64,000 bases of DNA from NCBI RefSeq assembly GCF_018596315.1, contig NZ_JAHEAG010000008.1, positions 1-64,000 on the forward strand, written 5' to 3'. This stretch comes from Bradyrhizobium sp. SRL28. GTDB lineage: Bacteria > Pseudomonadota > Alphaproteobacteria > Rhizobiales > Xanthobacteraceae. This document shows positions 43,530 to 51,138 of the stretch, piece after piece. The first letter of the stretch is position 1, and each line of letters opens with the position of its first letter. A model generated the notes under the pieces. The model was not told where the DNA came from. It saw only the letters and a list, made by a program, of their open reading frames with translations, and did no database searches. The position numbers and the translations under genes are program-made.

Positions 43530-44096
43530 TCAATCCTTCGCGCGTTCGACGTAAGAGCCGTCCTCGGTCATGACCACGATCCGCGTTCCCGTTCCGATAT
43601 GCGGCGGCACAGCGGTGCGAACGCCGTTGGAGAGGATAGCAGGTTTGTAGGAAGAAGACGCGGTCTGACCCTTGGTGACCGGCTCGGTTTCCACGACTTC
43701 CAGCGTCGCGCGCTGCGGGAGCTGGATCGCGACCGGATTCATGTCGTGAAGCGACAGCTTCACGGTCATGTTCTCCTGCAGATAGGGCGCGGACGAACCG
43801 ACGATTTCCTTGGAGACCTGGACCTGATCGTAAGTCTCGGCATTCATGAAATGGAAGCCGTCGGCATCTTCATACAGATAATTGAAATTGTGATCCTCGA
43901 CGGTCGCCTTCTCGACCTGGTCGGTGGTCTTGTAGCGTTCCGAAATCTTCACGCCATCGCCAATCCGGCGCATTTCGATCTGGCTGACCGGAGTTCCCTT
44001 GCCGGGATGAATGTTTTCGGCGGTGAGGACGACATAAAGCCTGCCGTCCTGCTCGATGATGTTGCCCTTGCGAATAGAACTGGCGATGACTTTCAA
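43530..44096 (-). CDS. efp: Translation elongation factor P
   Basis: A 188-residue factor that relieves ribosome stalling at proline runs. The family start MKVIASSIRKGN is read here from a TTG codon at 44096; AGGAAA lies 7 bases upstream, and the frame before it is unlike EF-P. The three beta domains are complete. The modified Lys is at 33 in HPGKGTP. The C-terminal signature near VPPHIGTGTRIVV is present. The partner enzymes epmA and epmB lie on the other strand 470 bases away, which shows that this EF-P is of the beta-lysylated type. Confidence 0.96.
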   Translation of the reverse strand: MKVIASSIRKGNIIEQDGRLYVVLTAENIHPGKGTPVSQIEMRRIGDGVKISERYKTTDQVEKATVEDHNFNYLYEDADGFHFMNAETYDQVQVSKEIVGSSAPYLQENMTVKLSLHDMNPVAIQLPQRATLEVVETEPVTKGQTASSSYKPAILSNGVRTAVPPHIGTGTRIVVMTEDGSYVERAKD

Positions 44097-44568
44097 AGCT
44101 GTTTTCCTGAATTTCTGGCCTTCCGGCCAATCCGGACATCGTGTCCAAGGGGCCAAATCGGGCGGTTTCGGGCTGCAACATACTGATTTTGCCCGTCGAT
44201 GCCAGCGTTTTGCGGCCATTCCGGCGGGTCGCCCGAGGCCGCAAACGGCCCGGTTTCACCGCGTTTATTGGAAGACGCTGCAAGGCCATGACGATCCGCG
44301 ACGATGCCGATGGCCTTGCAGGTAAATTTCCAAGGGCACGCAGAAGCCCGAAAGCTCAGCGAGTTACGCTGGGTTTCTAAGCGAATGGACAAGGTGCGTA
44401 TCTTTCGACATGAAATGACGGGGTTTAGCTGAATCGCGTCGCCTCCCGGCCCTTGGCGGGGTGATGCAAAGAAAGTCGAATAATATCAATGGCGTTAGTC
44501 GGTTCCCTGCACCTGTTGATTGGTTCGGTGGGCGCGCCTCCGCGGTGGCCGGCTCGGAAGCATTGCTG
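44097..44568. other. Divergent efp / epmA intergenic region with a long hairpin
   Basis: About 470 bases. CTGCAAGGCCAT (44278-44289) pairs perfectly with ATGGCCTTGCAG (44310-44321) around a 20-base loop. In the loop and left flank the motif GACGAT is repeated. The rest carries only short open frames. An upstream in-frame start for epmA exists at 44461/44464, but its residues do not match the family. The hairpin could act on either transcript. Confidence 0.5.
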
Positions 44569-45621
44569 ATGGCAGACATCGACCAGCCGTCGCCATGGTG
44601 GTCGCCCGCGCGGCATGCCGATCGAAAGCCGTTCCTGATGGCCCGGAGCGCGATCACGAGGGCGGTGCGGGCCTGGTTCGACGAGCAGGGTTTTAGCGAA
44701 GTCGAGACCGGAATTCTCCAGGTGTCGCCCGGCAACGAGACGCATCTGCATGCCCCGCGCACCGAGATTGTCGGCGGCGACGGCACGCGCGCGACGCGCT
44801 ATTTGCGGACCTCGCCGGAGTTCGCCGCCAAGAAACTGCTCGCCGCCGGTGAAGCCAAAATCTTTGAGTTCGCGCGCGTGTTCCGCGACCGCGAGCGCGG
44901 CGATCTGCATTTACCCGAATTCACGATGCTGGAATGGTACCGCGCGGAAGCGAGTTACGATGCGATCATGGCTGATACCATCGTCGTGATCGCGCATGCG
45001 GCGCAGGCGACCGGAATCGGCCGGTTTTCGTTTCGCGGCAGAACGGCCGATCCATTCGCCGAGCCGGAACTGTTGACGGTGGCACAGGCATTCGAGCGCT
45101 TTGCCGGGATCGATCTGTTGGCCACGATCAGCAATGGCGAGGGCGATCGTGGGGCGCTTGCGGCCGGGGCGAGCGCGCGGGTACGGGTCACGGACGACGA
45201 CACCTGGTCGGACATTTTCAGCAAGGTGCTGGTCGAGCATGTCGAACCGAAGCTGGGGCAGGGGCGTTTGACTGTGTTGTTTGAATATCCGTCGCCGGAA
45301 GCAGCCCTTGCGCGGACGAAGGCGGCCGATCCGCGCGTCGCCGAACGTTTTGAGGTCTATGCCTGCGGCGTCGAGCTTGCCAACGGATTTGGCGAATTGA
45401 CCGACGCGGCTGAGCAGCGCCGCCGTTTCGCCGCAGCCATGGACGAGAAGGCGCGGCGCTATGGCGAGCGCTATCCGCTCGACGAGGATTTTCTCGCAGC
45501 GGTCGCTGCGATGCCGCCATCGAGCGGCGTAGCCCTCGGTTTCGATCGGCTGGTGATGCTGGCCAGCGGCGCGCTGCGGGTGGATCAGGTGGTGTGGACG
45601 CCACCGGCAGGAGAGCCATGA
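44569..45621 (+). CDS. epmA: EF-P lysyl-transferase (lysyl-tRNA synthetase-like)
   Basis: A 350-residue class II synthetase core without the anticodon-binding domain. The ATG at 44569 (MADIDQPSPWWSP) has GGAAG 9 bases upstream. Motif 2 is FRDRERGDLHLPEFTMLEWYRA and motif 3 is GVALGFDRLVMLASG; ETGILQVSPGNETHLHA lies near the N-terminus. EpmA charges beta-lysine and joins it to the Lys of EF-P. It overlaps the next gene by 4 bases (ATGA), so the two are coupled. Together with the divergent efp it forms a full modification locus. Confidence 0.94.
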   Translation: MADIDQPSPWWSPARHADRKPFLMARSAITRAVRAWFDEQGFSEVETGILQVSPGNETHLHAPRTEIVGGDGTRATRYLRTSPEFAAKKLLAAGEAKIFEFARVFRDRERGDLHLPEFTMLEWYRAEASYDAIMADTIVVIAHAAQATGIGRFSFRGRTADPFAEPELLTVAQAFERFAGIDLLATISNGEGDRGALAAGASARVRVTDDDTWSDIFSKVLVEHVEPKLGQGRLTVLFEYPSPEAALARTKAADPRVAERFEVYACGVELANGFGELTDAAEQRRRFAAAMDEKARRYGERYPLDEDFLAAVAAMPPSSGVALGFDRLVMLASGALRVDQVVWTPPAGEP

Positions 45622-46709
45622 ACAGGATCGATCCGAAACTGGCGGCAACGCTGCGGCAGCCCGCCGATCTCGTCGAGCGCGGGTTGGCGAAGGCTGCCGA
45701 TCTCGCCGACCTCGAACGTGTCGCCGCGCGCTATGCCATCGCCGTGACGCCCGATATCGCCGGCCTGATCGACACTGGAAATCCCGATGATCCGATCGCG
45801 CGGCAATTCATTCCGAATGCGCTCGAACTGGTGGAAGCTCCCGGCGAGAACGCCGATCCGATCGGCGACGACGCGCATTCGCCCGTTCCCGGCATCGTCC
45901 ACCGCTATCCCGATCGCGTACTGTTCAAGCTGGTGCATGTCTGCGCGGTCTATTGCCGGTTCTGCTTTCGCCGCGAGATGGTCGGGCCGGGCAAGGCCAC
46001 GGCGCTGTCGGAGGCGGCCTATCGCGACGCTCTGGACTATATCCGCAGCCACACGGAAATCTGGGAAGTCATCCTGACCGGCGGCGATCCGCTGATGCTG
46101 TCGCCTCGGCGGCTTTCCGAGATCATGGCAGACCTCGCGAGCCTCGATCACGTCAAGATCGTTCGCATCCATACCCGCGTGCCGGTGGCGGCGCCTGCGC
46201 GGATCGATGAGGACATGATCAAAGCGTTGCGCGTTGACGGCGCGACGACCTGGATCGCCGTTCATGCCAATCATCCGCGCGAACTGTCGGGCGAGGCGCG
46301 CTTAGCCTGCGCGCGGCTGGCTGATGCCGGCATTCCCCTGGTGAGCCAGACGGTGCTGCTCCGCGGTGTCAACGACGATGCGGCTGTTCTGGAAGCGCTG
46401 ATGCGGGCCTTCGTCGAAAACCGGATCAAGCCGTATTACCTGCATCATGGCGACCTTGCGCCGGGAACCGCACATCTGCGCACCACGATCGCAGAGGGCC
46501 AGGAACTCATGCGACGCTTGCGGGGCCGCGTCTCGGGCCTGTGCCAGCCGGAATATGTGCTCGATATTCCCGGCGGCCACGGAAAGGCGCCGATTGGCCC
46601 GAATTATTTGTCGCATGCAAGTTCCAGGGAATCTGATCTATCCTCGGAAACGCAGTATCGTATCGTCGACTATTGCGGCGACGTTCACCTCTATCCGCCA
46701 AAGCCGTGA
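45618..46709 (+). CDS. epmB: EF-P beta-lysylation protein (lysine 2,3-aminomutase-like radical SAM enzyme)
   Basis: A 363-residue radical-SAM protein starting in the stop of epmA, with AGGAGA before ATG. The iron-sulfur Cys cluster is CAVYCRFC (109, 113, 116), the CxxxCxxC form with Phe-Cys-Phe next to it. EVILTGGDPLML follows, then the PLP/lysine region HPRELSGEARLACARL. EpmB converts alpha-lysine to (R)-beta-lysine for EpmA. The hydroxylase EpmC is not in the window and is optional. A true lysine aminomutase would be longer, near 415 residues, so the short form and the context favour EpmB. Confidence 0.92.
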   Translation: MNRIDPKLAATLRQPADLVERGLAKAADLADLERVAARYAIAVTPDIAGLIDTGNPDDPIARQFIPNALELVEAPGENADPIGDDAHSPVPGIVHRYPDRVLFKLVHVCAVYCRFCFRREMVGPGKATALSEAAYRDALDYIRSHTEIWEVILTGGDPLMLSPRRLSEIMADLASLDHVKIVRIHTRVPVAAPARIDEDMIKALRVDGATTWIAVHANHPRELSGEARLACARLADAGIPLVSQTVLLRGVNDDAAVLEALMRAFVENRIKPYYLHHGDLAPGTAHLRTTIAEGQELMRRLRGRVSGLCQPEYVLDIPGGHGKAPIGPNYLSHASSRESDLSSETQYRIVDYCGDVHLYPPKP

Positions 46710-46715
46710 CCTGCG

Positions 46716-46928
46716 ATGGCGGAGGACGGCGAGGGAAAACGGGAGCCGCCGGAAGATGAGGGCCATCGCGGAATCGAAAACGCCGTGCTGCTCGGCTTCT
46801 TCGTGGTGCTGGTGGCCGCCGGAATCTGGTTGCTCGGCACCATGGCCGATGTACGAAAGGCGCAGGACTGCGCCGGGCAGGGACGCCGCAATTGCGCAAC
46901 GATCGACGCGCCGGAACGGACGCGATAA
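46716..46928 (+). CDS. Small single-helix membrane protein
   Basis: A 70-residue protein that starts 6 bases after the epmB stop. An acidic N-terminus (MAEDGEGKREPPEDEG) precedes one membrane helix (ENAVLLGFFVVLVAAGIWLLG) and a basic, Cys-containing tail (QDCAGQGRRNCATID). The two Cys would face the periplasm if the N-terminus is inside. It is likely the third gene of the epmA-epmB unit. Function is unknown. Confidence 0.7.
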   Translation: MAEDGEGKREPPEDEGHRGIENAVLLGFFVVLVAAGIWLLGTMADVRKAQDCAGQGRRNCATIDAPERTR

Positions 46929-46954
46929 ATGAACCTAGTAGGCGGGAGATCAGG

Positions 46955-47209
46955 ATGCAAAAAACAGTCTTGTCAGTCGCGCTGATGGTCCTGCTCGGCA
47001 TGCCTGCCGCGTTCGCACAGGGTGGGACGTCGACAATGCCGAAGAGTAGTCCGAGTGCCGGCGGAGTTCCGGAGGCGCCGATCGGACACCGTCAACCCCG
47101 CCGCGGCGACGTTCCCAGCGAGAAGAACCTTAGCGATCCCAATGATCCGCTGAGCAAGGAAAACGCAGCGCTCGACCGCAAGATCAAGAGCATCTGCCGC
47201 GGCTGCTAG
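46955..47209 (+). CDS. Small secreted protein
   Basis: An 84-residue protein starting MQKTVLSVALMVLLG, with GGGAG 6-7 bases upstream. Signal peptide cleavage is expected after AFA-Q. The mature chain is polar, with PEAPIGHRQPRRGDVPSE and a C-terminal KIKSICRGC that carries two Cys. It lies 26 bases after the previous small gene. I recall similar proteins in Bradyrhizobium without function. Confidence 0.68.
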   Translation: MQKTVLSVALMVLLGMPAAFAQGGTSTMPKSSPSAGGVPEAPIGHRQPRRGDVPSEKNLSDPNDPLSKENAALDRKIKSICRGC

Positions 47210-47403
47210 ACGAGTGAGCGGCTACACCGCCCAAGCAGCAGTTCCAAGACCGCGTCGGCAGGCATGCCCACCGTTCCCAGGTATGTCTGTTTCGGGCGAT
47301 AAAACGGACATTCGCCCCGGACGCAGCAAGCAGCCATGAAAGTCAGAAGCAGGGCGGGCGCGCAGACCGCGTGCCCCGCTTCACGATGATTCAGTCCGAG
47401 CGG

Positions 47404-48489
47404 CTAGGCCGAACGCTCACGGAATTCGCCGCCTCGCGCTTCCCGTCTGGTCTCGACCGCGTCAGCCAACAGGTTCAGCGCGGACACCGTCGTATCCCAG
47501 TCGATACAGCCGTCAGTGATGCTCTGGCCGTAGGCGAGCTTCTTTCCCGGCACCACGTCCTGGCGGCCGGCGACGAGATTGCTCTCGATCATCACGCCGG
47601 TGATGCGTTGTTCGCCGTCGGCGATCTGGCGTGCGATATCGGCAACGACGACCGGCTGGTTCTCCGGCTTCTTGTTGCTGTTGGCGTGGCTGGTGTCGAT
47701 CATGAGCCGCGGCGCCACGCCGGCACGGACAAGTTCGACGCAGGCGGCATCGACGCTTTCCCGGTCGTAGTTCGGCTGGTGGCCTCCGCGCAGGATGATG
47801 TGACAGTCCTCGTTGCCGGTGGTTGCAGCGATCGCCGAGCGGCCACCCTTGGTGACCGCCATGAAATGGTGCGGATGCGAGGCCGACTTCACGGCATCAG
47901 CTGCGATGCGGATATTGCCGTCGGTGCCGTTCTTGAAGCCGACCGGGCACGAGAGACCGGACGCCAGCTCGCGATGGATCTGGCTCTCGGTCGTGCGCGC
48001 GCCGATCGCCGCCCATGCCATCAGGTCGGCGATGTATTGCGGCGTCGTCATGTCGAGGAATTCGGTCCCGGCCGGCAGGCCGAGATTGTTCACGGCGGAC
48101 AGCACGTTGCGGGCAAGCCTGAGCCCCTTGTTGATATCGAAACTGCCATCGAGGTTGGGGTCGTTGATGAGCCCTTTCCATCCGACCGTAGTACGCGGCT
48201 TCTCGAAATAGACGCGCATCACGATCTCGAGGCGGTCGGCGAGTTTTTCGCGCAAGGCGGCGAGGCGCTCGGCGTACTCGACGGCGGCGACGGGATCGTG
48301 CACCGAGCAGGGGCCGACCACGACCAGCAGGCGGTCGTCGGTCCCGTTCAGGATGGCGTGGATGGCGTTGCGCGCCGCCATCGCCACCCGCGTCGCGGTC
48401 AAGGTGCGCGGTATCTCACCCATCACCTCCTGCGGCGTACTCAGCTCTTTCAGTTCGCTAATTCGAAGATCGTCGGTGGTGCTCAACAC
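47404..48489 (-). CDS. aroG: 3-deoxy-7-phosphoheptulonate synthase, class I (AroG type)
   Basis: A 361-residue enzyme that joins PEP and erythrose-4-phosphate in the first step of aromatic amino acid synthesis. The start is GTG at 48489 (reads M-LSTTDDLRI) with AGGAG 8 bases upstream; a longer frame would run through the terminator. Class I marks: VVVGPCSVHDP near 66-76, MRVYFEKPRTTVGWKG, GTEFLDM, FKNGTDGN, ILRGG, DTSHANS and GVMIESNLVAG. It is preceded by an attenuator with a leader peptide (48525-48694), so its expression should follow the supply of charged aromatic tRNAs. Confidence 0.94.
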   Translation of the reverse strand: MLSTTDDLRISELKELSTPQEVMGEIPRTLTATRVAMAARNAIHAILNGTDDRLLVVVGPCSVHDPVAAVEYAERLAALREKLADRLEIVMRVYFEKPRTTVGWKGLINDPNLDGSFDINKGLRLARNVLSAVNNLGLPAGTEFLDMTTPQYIADLMAWAAIGARTTESQIHRELASGLSCPVGFKNGTDGNIRIAADAVKSASHPHHFMAVTKGGRSAIAATTGNEDCHIILRGGHQPNYDRESVDAACVELVRAGVAPRLMIDTSHANSNKKPENQPVVVADIARQIADGEQRITGVMIESNLVAGRQDVVPGKKLAYGQSITDGCIDWDTTVSALNLLADAVETRREARGGEFRERSA

Positions 48490-48524
48490 GGCTGTGGCTC
48501 CTGTTCGTTGGGAACCTGCCGGCC

Positions 48525-48552
48525 AATAAAAAAGCCGCCAGGTTTGGCGGCT
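48525..48552 (-). terminator. Attenuator terminator of aroG
   Basis: On the minus strand AGCCGCCA (48552-48545) pairs with TGGCGGCT (48540-48533) around a 4-base loop and is followed by TTTTTTATT. It lies between the leader ORF and the aroG start, about 40 bases before the GTG. Its 5' arm can instead pair with TGGCGG at 48606-48601 inside the leader, which would prevent termination. Confidence 0.85.
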
Positions 48553-48577
48553 GTTCGGACATCTTGGCTTCAATTCG

Positions 48578-48652
48578 TCAGATTGAGCACGATCCTCCCA
48601 CCGCCAGCGAGCTGTCGTAGCTAAAATACCAAAAGCTGTTGGCGGCGATCAT
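48578..48652 (-). CDS. Leader peptide of the aroG attenuator
   Basis: A 24-residue ORF, ATG at 48652 to TGA at 48578; two codons more if the ATG at 48658 is used. It reads MIAANSFWYFSYDSSLAVGG and ends SCSI. The run Phe-Trp-Tyr-Phe-Ser-Tyr in six codons covers all three aromatic amino acids. Four segments can pair in turn: 48646-48640 (GCCGCCA), 48606-48601 (TGGCGG), 48552-48545 (AGCCGCCA) and 48540-48533 (TGGCGGCT). The aromatic codons lie between the first and second. Stalling there would free segment 2 to pair with 3 and let RNA polymerase read into aroG. Confidence 0.85.
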   Translation of the reverse strand: MIAANSFWYFSYDSSLAVGGSCSI

Positions 48653-48665
48653 GATCATGGCGGGC

Positions 48666-48694
48666 TCTATAGCGTACCGGTCCGGGCTTGTCAC
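48666..48694 (-). promoter_or_regulatory. Probable promoter of the aroG leader
   Basis: On the minus strand GTGACA (48694-48689) and TATAGA (48671-48666) are 17 bases apart, close to the sigma-70-type consensus. Transcription would then start near 48658-48660, at or next to the first ATG of the leader ORF, so the leader message may be leaderless. Confidence 0.6.
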
Positions 48695-48756
48695 CCCCAT
48701 AATCGGCGGCTTCAGAACTTGCGCGGGGCGAGCGCCATGCCGGAAGCCGACGACGT

Positions 48757-49794
48757 TCAGCCTGGCTCGGGCGCGGACGAAAATCCCTCCGAGGACGTCC
48801 TGATGCGGTTGCGGCCGAACACATAGACCGCCGACGTCGCGAGCAACAACGCCAAGCCGATCAGAATGGAGGTCAGGCCGAGCGGAATGAGAAGCAGCGA
48901 CGCGTTGCGGTCGGGATTGACGAACCAGTGATGGAGCGAGGTCAGCACGAAAGCAGCCCCGGCGAAGCCGGCCCCGCTGCCCACGAGCAGCAGGGCCCAC
49001 ATCCGCCGCAACTGGCTCAGCCGCTCACGCGCGATCTCTGTACGCGGCGCATGGTGGCGGCCGACGCGCCGCACCAGCCGAATCGCAAACCCGATCGAAC
49101 TGAAGCCGATCAGCAGGCTGGCCGTTCCGAGCAGCATTCGCGTATTGGGGCCGAGATCGGGATGTTTCTGCAATGTCAGCAGCGGAAAATCGAATGCGGC
49201 ATGCAATGCGATCGGTGCGAACAGTGCCAGGCACCAGCTCGAGATCCGGGCCCAGTCGCGATGATGCCGATGCGCGCCGAGCGCGGTGCCGGCGCGCGCG
49301 ATCGCGATGTAGGCGCCTGCGATGATGCCGAGCGCACCGTGAAACGGCACCGTCAGCACGCTGCGCAACGCGGCGAGCGAACGCCACATGTCGGAGTGCT
49401 GCACGAGATAAGCGAGGTTTTCGTAAGCCGCGAAGCCGAGGCCCGCCGCCGCGCCGTAGACTACGGTGTCCATCGGGTCCGCAAAGGTGCGGCGACGGAT
49501 CGAGACGAGGATGATGACCAGAATTTTGACGATCTCTTCGGGCGCGGCGACCCCGAAGATCGAACGCAGGCCCTGCGTCATCCAGGGGTTTCCCGGCACC
49601 GCGAGGATTGCCGCAAACGGGGCGCGCGCAATTCCCAGCAGGGAAATGCTGGCGGCTCCGAGTATGAAAGCGAGCCATACCCGCGCGGGCGAGCCCGGGC
49701 GCTCGTCGGCGGCGATGACCAGCCAGAGCAACAGCAACGCCGGTGCGATGGCGGCAACGCCGATCGATGTGGGGAGGGCCTGCAGCAACAACAT
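48757..49794 (-). CDS. PrsW-like intramembrane metalloprotease
   Basis: A 345-residue protein with eight or more membrane helices. The PrsW motifs are present: PEEIVK with Glu86-Glu87, GLGFAAYEN with Glu125, PFHG with His152, and LHAAFDFPL with His198, which together form the membrane metal site. In Bacillus, PrsW cuts an anti-sigma factor; many relatives have other roles. The C-terminal ~90 residues add two more helices and end in a polar tail. It lies upstream of the aroG leader on the same strand, but the promoter at 48666-48694 separates them. Confidence 0.85.
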   Translation of the reverse strand: MLLLQALPTSIGVAAIAPALLLLWLVIAADERPGSPARVWLAFILGAASISLLGIARAPFAAILAVPGNPWMTQGLRSIFGVAAPEEIVKILVIILVSIRRRTFADPMDTVVYGAAAGLGFAAYENLAYLVQHSDMWRSLAALRSVLTVPFHGALGIIAGAYIAIARAGTALGAHRHHRDWARISSWCLALFAPIALHAAFDFPLLTLQKHPDLGPNTRMLLGTASLLIGFSSIGFAIRLVRRVGRHHAPRTEIARERLSQLRRMWALLLVGSGAGFAGAAFVLTSLHHWFVNPDRNASLLLIPLGLTSILIGLALLLATSAVYVFGRNRIRTSSEGFSSAPEPG

Positions 49795-49908
49795 GTGGGA
49801 ATTTTACCTCGTCAGGCGATCAAATGGCCGCAAATTCAGTTGTTTGCAAGAAAAGCTGAACGCGACTCGTTGTCGCCAAGCGTAATTCGAAATCCGGCCC
49901 TTGGGAGG

Positions 49909-51120
49909 CTATGCGGCCTTGCTGCTGATCTTGCCCCGGACCAGCAGCAACCCCGCCAGCGCGACAAGCGCGAAGCCGGCGCCGGCCAGGAACGTGCCCT
50001 GCGGCCCCGTGATGTCCCAGAGCGCGCCTGCAATGATGCTGGCCGCAAGCATCGCCAGACCGCCGAGCAGGTTGAAGAATCCGTAGGCCGTGCCGCGCAA
50101 CTCGGCCGGCGCGGTATCCGCAACGAGGGCGGCCAGCAACCCCTGCGTCAGTCCCATGTGCAGGCCCCAGAGCACGACGCCAAGCGCAACGCCGCCGATC
50201 GACGGCAGCAGGGCCAACGCGATGTCAGCGGCGATCAGCACCAGAATGCCGGCCGCCAGCACGGCCGTGCGGCTGATGCGATCCGAGATCACGCCGGCGG
50301 GATAGGCCGCGACGGCATAGACCACATTCATCGCCACCAGCACGGCGGGCACCAGCATGATCGGCAGCCCGACATTCTGGGCGCGCAGAATCAGGAATGC
50401 CTCGCTGAAGCGCGCCAGCGTGAATACGCTCGCCACCGCCACCACCCACCAATAGGCCGGCCCGAGGTTCCTGATCTCAGCCAGGCTGATCGGATTGCGC
50501 ACGGCGCGCAGCTCTTTCGGCCGCTCGGGCTCACGCACGGCGAAGACGATCAGCGCCAGCGCCAGGAAGGCGGGGATCACGGCAAACCAGAACACGGCCT
50601 TGAAGTTGTCCGCCGTCCACCACATCAGGCCGATGGCGAGCAGGGGGCCCACGAAGGCGCCGACCGTGTCCAGCGATTGGCGCAGGCCAAAACTTGCGCC
50701 GCGCAGATGAACTGGCGTGAAGTCCGCCACAAGCGCATCGCGGGGGGCGCCGCGAATGCCCTTGCCGATCCGATCGACGAAACGCGCGGCGACCAGCCAC
50801 GCGATGGTTGGCGCAAGCGGAAAAATTGGCTTGGTGAAGGCGGCGAGACCATAACCGAAGGCTGCGAGCCATTTGCGCTTGCCGAGCCAGTCCGAGAGCG
50901 CGCCGGAGAAGATTTTAACGATAGAGGCGGTCGCCTCGGCGATGCCTTCGATGACGCCGACCGTCACCATCGATGCGCCAAGCACCGTAACCAGGTAGAT
51001 TGGCAGCAGGGCGTGGATCATCTCCGACGAGATGTCCATCAGCATCGAGACAAACCCCAGGGCCCATACGCCTGCCGGAATATCCCTGATCGAATATCTC
51101 GGCTTGGTTTCAGCAGCCAT
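49909..51120 (-). CDS. Major facilitator superfamily transporter
   Basis: A 403-residue transporter with about twelve membrane helices. GAGAGA lies 4-8 bases before ATG. Visible MFS motifs: DISSEMIHALLPIYLV in helix 1, GALSDWLGKRKW (motif A, loop 2-3), RFVDRIGKGIRGAPRDALVAD, and GLRQSLDTVGAFVGP in helix 5. The GIRGAPRDAL segment is typical of a widely distributed group of uncharacterised drug or metabolite exporters. The M20 amidohydrolase gene starts upstream on the same strand 18 bases away, so a transport and hydrolysis pair is possible. Confidence 0.87.
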   Translation of the reverse strand: MAAETKPRYSIRDIPAGVWALGFVSMLMDISSEMIHALLPIYLVTVLGASMVTVGVIEGIAEATASIVKIFSGALSDWLGKRKWLAAFGYGLAAFTKPIFPLAPTIAWLVAARFVDRIGKGIRGAPRDALVADFTPVHLRGASFGLRQSLDTVGAFVGPLLAIGLMWWTADNFKAVFWFAVIPAFLALALIVFAVREPERPKELRAVRNPISLAEIRNLGPAYWWVVAVASVFTLARFSEAFLILRAQNVGLPIMLVPAVLVAMNVVYAVAAYPAGVISDRISRTAVLAAGILVLIAADIALALLPSIGGVALGVVLWGLHMGLTQGLLAALVADTAPAELRGTAYGFFNLLGGLAMLAASIIAGALWDITGPQGTFLAGAGFALVALAGLLLVRGKISSKAA

Positions 51121-51138
51121 GTCGTCTCTCGCACCGCC

